A stretch of DNA of 64,000 nt, taken from contig CM062819.1 of assembly GCA_031772625.1 (NCBI GenBank), positions 1,234,380,955-1,234,444,954 of the forward strand. The letters run 5' to 3'. This stretch comes from Pinus tabuliformis (lineage: Eukaryota > Streptophyta > Pinopsida > Pinales > Pinaceae). Below, one piece after another: positions 1 to 11,089 of this stretch (the first letter of the stretch is position 1; every line of letters begins with the position of its first letter). The notes under the pieces are model-generated. The model was given only the letters and a program-made list of their open reading frames with translations. It did no database searches and was not told the origin of the DNA. The position numbers and the translations under genes were made by a program.

Positions 1-1447
1 AACCAATTTTAAAATAAAATCAAAATAAACTCTAAACATTAATGGCTCCTAATTCCCAAGTGATTTTGATGGCTTAAATGCCCTTGAGTGGCCGTTTCTC
101 AAATGCAATCTCTGTTTATCAGTTTTGTCTATTAAAAATTTAAAGAGATATCTAAAATCAAAATAAAATATAAAATAAAATGAAATGTAATATTTTTTTA
201 ATTTATTGGAGTCAACTATGTAATCATTTTTGAATTTCATTTTACTATTTGAAAACAGTGTAAAGAAGGAATATATATAAAAGATTGGAAAAAATATAAG
301 TAGAGGGGTGCTCTTTAGTTCAATATGGAAGAGATGTTGTCTTGTCATGTAAACATTTTGGCTTGGTCAAATGACATAAAAATAAAAACAAAAATAAATA
401 AAATTAATAATTAAAATAAAATTGAGGTAAAATATTCAATTTGCTATTGGGCTCCACGTTTTAACAACCAGTGGTTTTACCTACATAGAAATAATTATTT
501 TTTTTTGTCCACATAATTTGGCAACTATTTGCACAAAGATTTTACTTTGGGAAAATCTGGTTACTAGTTTCAAGAAATTCAGGTTACCAGTTTCAATAAA
601 TTTGCATAGGGTTCGATTCCAGTAAGAAATAGCTAAAGACTTTAAAATAAGCATTCTTTTTGTTTGAATTGTCTATATTTTTGTTGTTTTCTTGATTTTC
701 TATAATTGCATAATAGCCTATATCGGTTTATTTTAGAGGAAGAAAAAATAAAAGGGTATAAGAACACATTAGATCAAATACATTTAGAAGAGAGATCTAT
801 ATTATCCATTGAGTTTGTTTAAATCTGTCATCTTAACAATAGTACAAAACATTTTTGATTTGGTAAAATTACATTAAAATAAAAATAAATTAAATTAAAA
901 TAAAATCAAGGTTAAGGAAAAATAAAATAAAAGAGTTTCATACTAATTTGGAGAATGAACACCATATTGTATAGTTATTATTTTTTAATAAATTTTATTT
1001 TATACTAGGACTTGAACGTTTCTTTAAATATATTAATGATGTAAAAATAAATATAAATTATAATTTGGAGCAACAATCTATAATAATGTATAAGAACGGT
1101 TTAGATAATATACATTTAGAAGAGAGATTCATATTATCCATGGATTGGTTTAGATCTCCCTATCTATAATGAGATTGAGAGGGTTCCCCTATATAATGTG
1201 CAAGTACCTTAAATTAGTAAATGTAATACTAATAAATAAATTGGGTTTCATAATATTTGCATAATCAATGCCACGTTGTGCAATGCCGGGTCTATTGTTG
1301 AGGAAAAAAAAAGTAAAAGGGTATACAAGTTTGTAGAATTAACACCATGCTATGTAGTAATTGAATTTTATTTTTATAATAAATATTTGATAAGAATGTT
1401 TTAGTATTATTCATACATATATATTAATCAATAAGATTAGGAGTTAT

Positions 1448-1676
1448 TAAAATAAAATATATTTTATAATTATCAATCCAATTTGAGGAGGATAAACAAT
1501 TATTCCTTATCATCATAAAAGATAAACTTAATTATTTACTATTACCTAATTTATTATTAAAATAAAATTTATTTTATAGTTTTTATCAATCCAATTTGAG
1601 GAGGATAAACAATTATTCCTTACCATCATAAAAAATAAACTTAATTATTTACTATTACCTAATTTATTATTAAAGA
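1448..1676. repeat. Tandem duplication, period about 113 bp
   Basis: Two adjacent near-identical copies. The phrase ATCAATCCAATTTGAGGAGG occurs at about 1472 and again 113 bp later, each followed by the same AT-rich text ending TTTATTATTAAA. Only a few bases differ, so the duplication is fairly recent compared with its surroundings. Confidence 0.85.
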
Positions 1677-1707
1677 ATATAAATCATGGAACAATTTTTT
1701 TTGTTTA

Positions 1708-1875
1708 TAGAGATATTTAAAATCAAATTAAAATAGAAAATAAAATAAAATAAAATGTTGTTTGAATTTATTGGAGTGAACTGCATAATAACTTTTGAAA
1801 TGGTAAAATGAAAAATGAAATTTTAATATTTGTAAAGAGTGTAAGAAATGAATATATATAAAAGCTTGGAATTTT
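1708..1875 (+). repeat. Diverged direct copy of 141-295
   Basis: Both stretches share the ordered phrases AGAGATAT.TAAAATCAAA, AATTTATTGGAGT.AACT and GAATATATATAAAAG with similar spacing. The copies lie about 1.57 kb apart in the same orientation and have clearly diverged. They could be remnants of terminal repeats of an old element, but no ends or target-site duplications can be defined. Confidence 0.45.
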
Positions 1876-1982
1876 TTTATTATTGTTAATTAGAAAAAGG
1901 ATTATAAGTTAAGAAAAGGAAGTAAGGAAAATTAATTGATTAAATATATATCAAATAAATGAATAACTATATAAACTAGTGT

Positions 1983-2120
1983 AGATCTATCTTAACTCTA
2001 AATTCTAGATCTACCAAACCCCAAGTGGGATCAAATCTTTTGAGATGCAAACCTCTTTTAGGATGAAAAGAGATTTGATCCCTCTCGGCACTTGGTAGAT
2101 CGAGAGTTAAGATGGATCTA
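1983..2120. repeat. Long hairpin (foldback), arms about 55 nt
   Basis: The left arm (1983-2041) and the right arm (2065-2120) are reverse complements apart from small bulges. Paired blocks include GATCTATCTTAACTCT with its complement, GATCTACC, and GGGATCAAATCT. The loop is about 23 nt. Size and imperfect pairing fit either a small foldback/MITE or a miRNA-like precursor. A TA dinucleotide at both edges is a possible but weak target duplication. Confidence 0.65.
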
Positions 2121-2284
2121 AGATGGTTAGTAAGCATATGTTTTATTTTTTAGTTTTATTTATTTTTATTATTATGGAAATATGGTTAGTGATAACATTT
2201 ATTTTCCTTAATTCAAAAATTAATTTTATTTGTTTAACATAACAATTATTTATATTTCAAAAATATTGGATTGCATGGCCAACC

Positions 2285-2743
2285 GAACCATTTACATCAT
2301 CAGAAAAAACAATCCATAGGAGGGCCTTGTTGCCTCTTCGAGCTCTATATATTAAAATTCCACATGGATATCATCCATATACTCTACAAAATTGACCTAG
2401 TAGCAAAAAATACTTGCAATACATAAAAACTAAAACTTGGGTTGGGTTGGAGGGTCTAGATTCATCCTCATCCATCCAAAAGACAAATTTTTCTTTTCCC
2501 ATTCCTCCAGTTGCTACAACTATTCCATTCGGGACATGCATCTATATGGTGTCGGGACCCATCTTTCCTATAAATAGCTTAGAAACTTCTGCGAAGAGAG
2601 CTTCACTGACCAACTCAGAAGTGCGAGTGATCAATTATACCTCTAGTTTGATGAACTTCCTCTCCACGCTCGCCCCCAGGCACTCGAATTTTGATGTCAT
2701 CAGTGTAGTATCCGCTACATTGTCACTCTCCAAAACATCTAAC
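2285..2743 (-). pseudogene. 3' part of an unrecognised broken coding fragment
   Basis: Minus-strand sequence that continues in frame from the piece at 6144-6035 if the copia element and one copy of its TSD are removed. The frame runs to a TAA at 2637-2635, then stays protein-like past one further stop (TAG), with phrases such as LVSEALFAEVSKLFIGKMG and KFVFWMDEDESRP, before decaying towards 2300. I do not recognise the family; a decayed transposon gag or a host gene fragment are both possible. The plus-strand frame over 2414-2749 is its antisense shadow. Confidence 0.4.
2739..2743. repeat. Target-site duplication CTAAC, left copy
   Basis: CTAAC directly precedes the 5' LTR and recurs directly after the 3' LTR at 6030-6034. 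A 5-bp duplication is the normal size for Ty1/copia integration. Confidence 0.85.
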
Positions 2744-3786
2744 TCTTGAAAATAGCAACAAGAAATGATAAAAATAGAATCTAGTATATTCCAATTTTAA
2801 TTTGTCCTTGAATTAAAATTCGAATTTAGTCTCACCCGTTGCTTGGAATTAATTAATTAATCCATTATGGATTAATTAGTTGGAGAAATTCAAGTTAGAA
2901 GTCTTTCTGAAGTCACGCAAGAGTTATCCCTTAAATTAAGGAGATTATCCCTTAATTAAGGAGATAAGATTGAGTTATATTTGAGTTATAATTAATTAGC
3001 TCAGTTTACTGAGTTAAGTCCAGTTAAATTAGTTCCAAACTGTTTGAGGAACTAATTGTGAGTTATCAGTCAGTTGATGCATGCATGCACTCAACAAGTG
3101 TACTCCAGATAACTAAAGATTCTCTCATCAGAAACTCATGCATGTCTATTCTGAGAAAGACGTAGTTGAGCTAAATGTCAAGGATAGTGTACTATCAGTT
3201 GCATGTGTTTTCCTATAAAGGAAACTCATCCATGCAGTCAAGGTAAGGTTCCTTGAGGATTGTGTAGTTCTGACAATGTGTTAGAGCAGTGTGTGAGAGC
3301 AGTGTTACACTGGGTGAAGGTGATCATCCCAGAGGTAACCACACAAGGAAATAGGAGGCTTGGAGGGCAGAGGAGAAGGCTTGTGAGAAGCTTTGATTGC
3401 CTGTGAGCATCCAGGAGGATTGTACTGAGAGCTGGCTAGATGTGAGAGCTAAGGCTTGTATAATTCTAATGTGTTTCCACTTTGTATGATAACACAGATA
3501 GTGGGGTTTTTAGCTGAGGCTTTCCCCTGAGTATTTTCTATGTTTCATGTGCAATGATTCTTCTTCTTCTGGTGATATGTGATCAGATTTGATTGAACTC
3601 AATCTTTAAGCTTTCGCAAAGCAAATTCATAATAGAAGTAGATTATAGTATTTTGCTTTAGTATATTGCATTATCGAGTTAATCTATAGTCAGATTTTCT
3701 ACATGGTCTTAGAGGTAGATTTGTAGAGAATTTGTAGAATTTCTACATGGTATTAGAGCTAGATGATCTATAGAGAAATTTCTACA
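2744..3786 (+). repeat. 5' LTR of copia element 1
   Basis: Aligns along its length with 4999-6029. The expected TGTTGAAAATAG start is mutated to TCTTGAAAATAG here; the end is TTTCTACA. The last 90 bp hold two extra PBS-like phrases (about 3704 and 3748) upstream of the PBS actually adjoining the LTR. By eye the LTRs differ by several percent and a few small indels, so the insertion is not recent. Confidence 0.88.
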
Positions 3787-3798
3787 TGGTAACAGAGC
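3787..3798 (+). other. Primer-binding site (initiator Met-tRNA type)
   Basis: TGGTAACAGAGC follows the LTR end TTTCTACA directly; the common plant PBS is TGGTATCAGAGC, so there is one mismatch. Confidence 0.8.
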
Positions 3799-3899
3799 TG
3801 AGTTTATTGGAGCTGTGAACAGTATACGGAGAAGCGAATTCAAAGTTTGAAATTCAGGGTTGCAGGTGCAAATCAAATTCATATCATACTTCAAAAAAA

Positions 3900-4592
3900 A
3901 TTTATTGAGATGGGACATTACGCGACTAATTGCCCATCGAAGAAGTCCAAGAACGAATCCTCGGAGGATTGGAAGGTGAGGCATTAGCCTCTCAGTTCGA
4001 AATGGACTTTACCCTCGTCGCATGCATGGTGTCATCGATGATGGGTTGTGGTTGGTATCTTGAAAGTGGAGCCTCATTCCACATGACCAACGATAAAAGT
4101 TTATTGAGTACCTTGGAGGAGAAAGACCTCAATATGCACATAGAGATGGGTGACAACGAAAGGTATAGTGTTTCAGGAGTGGGCACGGTTACTTTTCAGA
4201 GGGAACATGGAGATTCTAACACCCTGACAGATGTGAAGTATGTGCTTGGACTGAAGAAGAACTTGGTATCGGTCGTGATGTTGGAGGACAAAGGCTACAA
4301 TGTTGTTTTTAGTAAGGGAAATGTTTTCCTTAGACACATCACCACGAGACAAGTGAAGCATATCGGTTCACAAGTCAAGAACCTGTATGCTCTTGAGGTT
4401 CAAGATGCATGCAAAACCTTGAGGAGTAAGGAAAATGTTAGAGACTTGGTGGTTGAGAGGGAGAGTAAATTACCTCTCAACATGCAGTCCCAGAAGAAGT
4501 CTCAGATAATTGTGGAGGAGCCACGATCAGAGTCAGCAGAGGGATCACATGCAGCCATACCTCTAGGTGTGAGGTGGGGCGATGTGAAGTGA
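3900..4592 (+). pseudogene. gag end plus aspartic protease, copia element 1
   Basis: Near 3910 one frame reads GHYATNCP, the second half of a CCHC zinc knuckle ending the copia Gag. A different frame, open from 3930 to 4592 (220 codons), carries the retroviral-type aspartic protease: GWYLESGASFHMT (family norm WYLDSGASFHMT), then LTDVKYVLGLKKNLVSV. The catalytic Asp is therefore changed to Glu, so the protease is probably inactive. After protease, the usual GAG-pre-integrase and integrase do not follow; instead there is a basic stretch with RDLVVERESKLPLN and a short tail. The same tail occurs in the element at 33-37 kb. Gag and protease are out of frame with each other. Confidence 0.8.
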
Positions 4593-4998
4593 TAGTCCCA
4601 AGAAGGCTGAAATTGGGCAGGGTCCATTGAGAGGTTTTATCTCATGGATCGTACCTTGCTACGGGAGCCCAAAGTACATAGTAGCAGGAGGAATCAATGG
4701 GATTGATGCAGTCAGAGATCAAAGTGACAGAGCCTAGAGAAATCAAGTACTGAAGAGCACAAAGAAGGATTGACAACAGTGCAAAAAGGTAGAGTCAACA
4801 GAAACGTAGAGTTTTTAGTCAACAGAGGCAATAGCAGTCAGAGACTTTGATGACAGATGCATCATACAGATTCAGGTTGGATGTTTTTTTGTTTCTAGAG
4901 TTGCTGGATAAACAAAACTAGAGAGGAGTGTTGCATGCATAACATTCCAAAGGTACATGATCAGGATCGAGTTGAATTCCTTTCTTGTTGAGAGGGAG
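4593..4998 (+). other. Non-coding 3' tail and polypurine tract of copia element 1
   Basis: About 400 bp between the last stop and the 3' LTR without a coding frame. Its end, GTTGAGAGGGAG, is a purine tract that would prime plus-strand synthesis. The matching position of the second copia element has GTTGATAGGGAG on its sense strand. Confidence 0.75.
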
Positions 4999-6029
4999 TG
5001 TTGAAAATAGCAACAAGAAATGATAAAAATAGAATCCAGTATATTCCAATTTTAATTTGTCCTTGAATTAAAATTCGAATTTAGTCTCACCAGCTGCTTG
5101 GAATTAATTAATTAATTCATTATGGATTAATTAGTTGGAGAAATTCAAGTTAGAAGTCTTTCTGAAGTCATGCAAGAGTTATCCCTTAAATTAAGGAGAT
5201 TATCCCTTAATTAAGGAGATAAGATTGAGTTATATTTAAGTTGTTAGTTAGCTCAATTCACTGAGTTAACTCCAATTAAATTAGTTCCAAACTATTTGAG
5301 GAACTAATTGTGAGTTATCAGTTAGTTGATGCATGCATGCACTCAATAAGTGTACTCCAGATAATTGAAGATTCTCTCATCAGAAACTCATGCATGTCTA
5401 TTCTGAGAAAGACCCAGTTGAGCTAAATGTCAACTTGGACAATGTACTATCAGTTGCATGTGTTTTCCTATAAAGGAAACTCATCCATGCAGTCAAGGTA
5501 AGGTTCCTTGAGGATTGCGCAGTTCTAATAGTGTGTTAGAGTAGTGTTACACTGGGTGAAGGTGATCATCCCAGAGGTAACTATGTAAGGAAATAGGAGG
5601 CTTGGAGGGCAAAGGAGAAGGCTTGTGAGAAGCTTTGATTGCCTATGATCATCCAAGAGGATTGTACTGAGAGTTGGCTAGTTGTGAGAGCTAAGGCTTT
5701 GTATAATTCTGACATATTTCTACCTTGTATGATAATACAGATAGTGGGGTTTTTAGCTGAGGCTTTCCCCTGAGTATTTTCTGTGTTTCATGTGCATTGA
5801 TTCTTCTTCTTCTGGTTATATGTTTTTAGCTCTGATTAGGTTCGATCTTTAAGCTTCTGCAAAGAAAATTGATAGTAGAAGTAGATTATAGTATTTTTCT
5901 TTGGTATATTGCATTATCAGGTTAATCTACAGTCATATTTTCTACATGGTCTTAGAAGTAGATTTGTAGAGAATTTGCAGAATTTCTACATGGTATCAGA
6001 GCTAGCCGATCTATAGAGAAATTTCTACA
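4999..6029 (+). repeat. 3' LTR of copia element 1
   Basis: Starts TGTTGAAAATAG and ends TTTCTACA; partner of 2744-3786. A perfect PBS motif, TGGTATCAGAGC, lies inside this LTR at about 5991, some 40 bp before its real end, and a degenerate one at about 5947. Confidence 0.9.
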
Positions 6030-6034
6030 CTAAC
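6030..6034. repeat. Target-site duplication CTAAC, right copy
   Basis: Matches 2739-2743, fixing both ends of the copia insertion. Confidence 0.85.
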
Positions 6035-6144
6035 CAGCGAGACAGAAGGTCTATATGCCCCATCAATAATTTGAATATAAACTTTGTCACCCTATTCCAT
6101 CTTGCAACATCCCCTTCCAAAGGTTGAGGAGTGTCTGATGCCAT
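6035..6144 (-). pseudogene. 5' part of the unrecognised coding fragment split by copia 1
   Basis: Minus-strand frame from an ATG at 6144-6142, reading MASDTPQPLEGDVARWN and onward without a stop into the insertion point. Removing the element and one TSD joins it in frame to 2743-2635, giving a 72-codon open frame before the first stop. The ATG may not be the original start. No family recognised. Confidence 0.4.
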
Positions 6145-6252
6145 CGCTTCACTACTTACTGATGAACCAGAGTTCAAATTGAACTAAGAGAATCTAAAGG
6201 AGACTGGCCAAATGCCTAGAGAAGTTACCATATACAATCCTGTGTGAGCGAG

Positions 6253-8974
6253 TGTCACACTTAAGCTAGCTCTTAACAACATAATAATAAAAAAATTACT
6301 CTACACAATGTCATTTTATACATTTCTATCAATCCATGGCAACGAAAGACTCAACCTAGGAGATGTGATTATAATTAATTTGGAATTGTACTAACCATCA
6401 ATCACAAAAGCAATGCGGTTAATTTAGAACACCTTACCTAAGGTTCATATACATATATTAAGAAACCAATGGTGGTTAGTTATAAAACTTTACAAAGGTT
6501 CATATACATGATATAGGAAACCAAAGGCGATTTATTATAACACTTTACTAAGGTTCATATGTGATTTATCAATTTTGTGTTGGGTGGTCCTCGAAAATTT
6601 GAGACACACATCTAGATGTGCACCACTCCCAACTGCCACATGGAAGCTATTCGACGATCGAATTATACAGTGCTCATTCGATGGTTAAGATAAAACGTGG
6701 AGGAGTTAGGGTAACTACCTGCTGGGTTGTTGCAGGCAGGGTTCATTCTCATCCTTTCTTGTTTAGGAACTCAACTCTGCAACCCTCCATTGTACTGTTT
6801 CTTTTCTTCGATAGAAAGAGTGCAGAACCCCTGCAACTCTATAATTTCATAGCGTTTAGACTCTCCTCTGCATAGGGTCATATAGGAAGTCTTAAATTCA
6901 TCACTAGAATGGTTCACAACACCGTTCTTCTATGTTCAATCTCATCAAATGGAGTCTTGTTACTCACAACAAATTCGGGTAAGGCCTCCCTAGCTTGTTT
7001 AACTTAATTTATGAACTGTCCTTTTTTTGTATTGGGTTAAACCCTAACTGGGATCGTTTCCTTGTGCAGCTAGAACGGAAGGGTTCCAGGGTAACCACCA
7101 AGGTCATCGGCTTAAAGAAACTACTCAATAGTAACAACCCTCTGCTCCCAAGTTGGTGATTGAGTAAACCATTGGTTTCTTGTTGTGTTCCGGTATGCCT
7201 TATCATTCCTCTGAGGACTATGGGCTCTCAGCGCACTGTATGTGAGAAAACCCTTAGATTTCTTGAATTATTCTTATATGTATAATATTTATTTTTAAAT
7301 TGATGGATTTTCCTTGTTAACTGTAGCACCTCTAAGAGTTTAGGCCCATGGCCTTCCTCAGCTAAATAGTGATAAGGGTTTATTAACTTTTACGGCCCTA
7401 TGAATACTTGTATATTTTTTTACTTCTCAAATTAACGAATTCATTGTTCCATGTAACGCTATTACGGTTTGCATATTAAATTGAATTGATTCCTTTGACA
7501 GATTATAAGTTCTTCTGCTCTTCTTACTGCTATGGTCATAATGGAAGTTTCCATTCACGCCTCTGTTAATTATTGTATTCTGTCCAAGACATATTTCCAG
7601 GAATTTTACTTTCGGTTTTTATCTTTTTTTAACAATAAGAGAGTTTCACTTTATTACCTGGAAGCAAAATTCTCATTTAGTTTAGCTACTGAATTTCTTC
7701 TCTAGTCGCAATTTCACACTGAACCTAGAATTTCAAAGTTGATGTGTCCATTCAGCCCTTAATCTTGGTGGAATTACTTAGGGTTTGTCTGATATGGAAT
7801 TTTTATATATATTTTACGCTGATGCGGTGATTTTTAAATTTCCAACAACTCTCTGTGTAACATACTAGGGTTGACTCTCGATACCTTGTTTTCTTGTTTT
7901 GCAAAATTGTGTTCAAATATAAGAGTATGGTTCTGCCTTCAATGCAATGATATTATAATTTCTTTCCAGCACTCATAAATTGTCGACTTGTTATTTGGTG
8001 TTAATATTATTTTGTAGCAGAATTGGTTCCTAAGTAAAGATTTAGTAATTTACATTGTTTCTCGTGTTTTATGGGTTGCAACAGAATATTGATAATTAAA
8101 CAGAACACCCAAATAAACTTTGTAAGTGTACAGGTAAACATATTCAATGTTTGGAATTCCCCTGTTTAATCTAGCCATGCTTCACAACCATGTCTGTATA
8201 CATTACACACCCCACCAATATTATTTTCTTTAAAATTCATCTTACAGAGGTGAAGAAATAATTTATATAACAGTTCCTAATTTATGTTAAAGAAAAGAAT
8301 TTCCTATGCTACCACATATATTGTCCTAACTTTAACATAAATCTTCATTACTTATCAAATTCATCAGAAAACTACCAGTAGAGTATTAGTACTTATCTGC
8401 AATGTACGACCAGTCAAGAAGATGGAATAAGGATGGGACTACTCCTCCCTTCCAACAAAATTGAAAATTACGTCCAAACTCCCTCCCTAGCTTCCACTTC
8501 CAGCACAATTTGGGTTTGCAACCTTCACATGTATATTTCCTTCTTAGACCTCAAGACCCTCCTGGCCTAGTCTAGAATATCAGATTTATCTCTGATCAGA
8601 GAGTTTCCACTGGCTCAAGCCAGCTCAGGACAACCCTCATGGTAGTATCATACAATCCCTCTTTCTTCAGGTGGTTTTCCTCCTCAGTGTGGCTAACCCC
8701 TTCCTTGTCCCTCCTGAGATATTTTTATCTTTGGGGTCAAGGAAAAGAAAGCAGATAATTGCCTTCCCCAACTGTCTGGAAGTTCATAATTAGTTAATGA
8801 GTCCTCATCTGTATACCAACTTCTCAAGTGTCTTTTTTCCTATTTACTTTAATTTAACAAATAAAAACATTGTTATCAAATCCTTGTTTTTGTAAAATTG
8901 TTTCGCTCATAATAACAATTTAAAAGTAAATGATAGTAACTATAAAATTCACTTCTAGGTCTAAGGGTGTTACA
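6253..8974 (-). repeat. 3' LTR of the chromovirus
   Basis: Plus-strand text runs from TGTCACACTTAAGC to GTGTTACA and aligns along its whole length with 13776-16585. Short open frames inside it (about 6618-6875, 7009-7206) recur in degraded form in the other LTR and are not genes. Confidence 0.85.
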
Positions 8975-8986
8975 TCTTCCCCTCCT
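8975..8986 (-). other. Polypurine tract of the chromovirus
   Basis: On the minus strand AGGAGGGGAAGA directly precedes the LTR (TGTAACAC). This fixes the LTR boundary and confirms the minus orientation. Confidence 0.75.
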
Positions 8987-9010
8987 GGTGTGGAACATCG
9001 TCCCCGATGT

Positions 9011-9275
9011 TTATTCCTTCCCTTGAAATGGGCTTGGATATGCTTGTCGCAAGAAATATTTGTCTTCCCAGGTGGCCTCTTTTGGGCTAAAGTGCTTCCA
9101 TTGCACTTTAATCTAGGTAATGACTCACTTCCGCAACATTATTTCTCTCTCCCCGACAATACACAGGGGTTATACTAAAACTTCTCTGTCCGGTTCAACC
9201 TGATCATAACATGATTTGTTATTAGTTTACATTTCCAATAAACTAAAATCATATATGTCTACATAAAATGACTTT
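9011..9275 (-). pseudogene. Chromodomain remnant at the pol C-terminus
   Basis: The minus strand from about 9110 down to a TAA at 9013-9011 reads VQWKHFSPKEATWED and then about 18 further residues. This matches the second half of the chromodomain that ends chromovirus polyproteins (hallmark W-KH---EATWE), which directs integration through histone marks. The first half, expected between here and the integrase end at 9276, is disrupted by stops or frameshifts. Confidence 0.7.
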
Positions 9276-9509
9276 TTATGTTACCTCTATATCCTTCCAG
9301 TTAATAATATTGTTGAAGTCATATATGTATTTTTTTAATAAAGATACATGAAACACATTGTAGACTTTCATATGGCTGGGGAACACTAGTTGATATGCAA
9401 CTCGTCCTATTCTTTCTAAAATTTTGAAGGGTCCAAAAAATCGAGGTGCTAATTTTGCACAGCTTTCCCACTTCAAGGTGCTTTTCCTTGGTTTTATCCG
9501 CATGTACAC
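9276..9509 (-). pseudogene. Integrase C-terminal segment (chromovirus)
   Basis: A 77-codon open frame with KLAPRFFGPFKILERIG, VAYQL, and HNVFHVSLLKKY-like text (here YNVFHVSLLKKY). This is the DNA-binding fold following the integrase core in Ty3 chromoviruses. It ends at NWKDIEVT just before the chromodomain remnant. An overlapping frame to 9579 holds the few residues before it, so a frameshift lies near 9500. Confidence 0.75.
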
Positions 9510-9892
9510 ATGGTCCCCAACTTGAAATTCTATGAAAGTTATTTTTTATCCGCATATTTTTTTTGTCAATCTTGAGCAACTTTCAGATTTTGACAAACCT
9601 TTCTTACAGTTTGCTCCATTTACTCTAACATATCGGGTCCCTATATTAAATTATACTTAGGGATGCTCCAATTAGCAGGTGTTCTACACCTTTACCTATA
9701 CAATACATCGAAGAGACTCATTTTCAAGGATTCATGATAACTATTATTGTAAATAAATTCAACCAAGTGGAGGTATTCTTGCCACTTAGTTGGTTGCTGC
9801 ATTACATACATTTGTGGTATATCCTCAAGCACTTGATTTACACATTCTTTTTTTCCATCTGTTTGGGAGTGGTATGTTGTGCTAAACTGGAT

Positions 9893-10551
9893 CTAAGTAC
9901 CTAGACCCATACATACAGCTCTCCAAAATGCATAGGTAAACTTCACATCTTGATATGATATTATTACCTTTGGCATACCATGAAAACTGATTATTTCCCT
10001 CATGAAAATGTCAGCAAATTGAAAAGTTTGATTGGTAGATTTTACATGAATAAAATGGGTTGTCTTACTCAGTTTATCCACAACTACAATAGTGGAGTCA
10101 TTTTGTCTCCTAGACTTTGGTAGGTGAATTATAAAATCCATGGTAATAGTATCCCATTTCCACTTCGGAATGGGTAATGGATGGATTAAAACTGATGGGT
10201 GTTGATGATCTGCTTTTACTTGTTGACATTTAAGGCATTTAGATAAGTATTGAGAAATATATTTCCTCATACCAGGCCAAAAATATCCTTTTTTAACACA
10301 AAAAACAGTTTCTGATATCCGATATGGGCTGCGTAAGGACTTTGATGAAACTCATCTAGTATTATTTGCTTAATTTCCATCTGATTAGGTACATAAAATT
10401 TTCCCATGTAGCTTAATAAGTTGTTGTTGTCCATGTTGTAATCACCTGCCTTCCCAACTCTTTGCATTTGTTTTGCTTCTTTCCATAAGAATTTATATTC
10501 TGGATCCTTACAGGTAGCCTCTTTTATTCGATCCGAAAAATCAATTTGCAC
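9893..10551 (-). pseudogene. Integrase zinc-binding and catalytic core (chromovirus)
   Basis: Two frames meeting near 10270. The upstream one (10551-10267) ends in the His half of the zinc domain (FHQSPYAAHIGYQK). The downstream one (10270-9893) has the Cys half (YLSKCLKCQQVKADH), the first catalytic Asp in TITMDFIIHLP, and VVVDKLSKTTHFIH. The second Asp motif is altered (VIISYQDVKF where SDRD is usual). The segment carrying the catalytic Glu lies beyond 9893 and is decayed. The enzyme would join the DNA copy to the host chromosome; this copy is dead. Confidence 0.8.
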
Positions 10552-10679
10552 AGTGCATTTTTCTACTTAATGCATTAGCAACACGATTTTCTTTGTCTTT
10601 CAAGTGTTTTATGTCAAAATCAAATTCACTAAGAAAGGTTGTCACATGGCTTGTCGTGAATTCAAGTTGGGTTGCTTGA

Positions 10680-11018
10680 CTAAACTGTTAAACTACTATG
10701 ATCAATTAGCAATAGAAACCTTTTTCCTAACAGGTGTTGTCGCCACACCTTAAGAGCATGGACCACTGTTGTCAGCTCTAGGTCATATGCAGAATATTTT
10801 TGCTCATAATCTTTTAATTTATGAGATTCATAAGCTACCACCTTACCTTCTTGCATCAACACTCCTCCAACTCCTTTACATGCATCTGTGCATACTGTAA
10901 ATTCTTTCTCAGGATTGACAACTTTTAGTATTGGGATAGTTGTTAGTAAATGCTTCAAACAATTGAAGCTAGCTTGACAGTCTGTAGACCACTTAAACAC
11001 TTTTCCTTTCTTTTGCAA
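10680..11018 (-). pseudogene. RNase H domain (chromovirus)
   Basis: A 112-codon open frame with FKWSTDCQASFNCLK (connection), FTVCTDACKGVGGVL (catalytic TDAS changed to TDAC), YSAYDLELTTVVHALKVWR (catalytic Glu region) and LLLIDHSSL (family norm TDHKSL). RNase H removes the RNA template during reverse transcription. Confidence 0.8.
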
Positions 11019-11089
11019 TGAGGTTACGGGATAGGCAATCCAAGAAAACCCTTCAATAAAATTTCAATAATAACTAGCCATTCTTATGA

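Larger units (their letters stand above)
1..2284. other. AT-rich intergenic DNA, no gene seen
   Basis: No convincing coding region on either strand; the longest open frame (minus, 49-348) is low-complexity Phe/Tyr/Lys-rich sequence. Poly-A/T and AAAATAAAAT runs dominate. Several stretches are diverged duplicates of each other: 141-295 resembles 1708-1875, and about 780-830 resembles 1120-1170. This suggests an old, decayed repeat. Confidence 0.7.
2744..6029 (+). mobile_element. Ty1/copia LTR retrotransposon, internally deleted (non-autonomous)
   Basis: A complete insertion by structure: two LTRs of about 1.04 kb, initiator-Met-type PBS, purine tract GAGAGGGAG before the 3' LTR, and matching 5-bp TSDs. 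The internal region is only 1.2 kb and retains the end of gag (zinc knuckle) and the protease, then passes straight to a 3' tail. Integrase, RT and RNase H are missing, so mobility would have needed enzymes from another element. A related copy, similarly reduced and in opposite orientation, lies at 33135-36937. Confidence 0.9.

Noticed and set aside
2414-2749. 111-aa plus-strand open frame
   Set aside because: The opposite strand has the more protein-like text and continues in frame on the far side of the copia insertion; this is its shadow.
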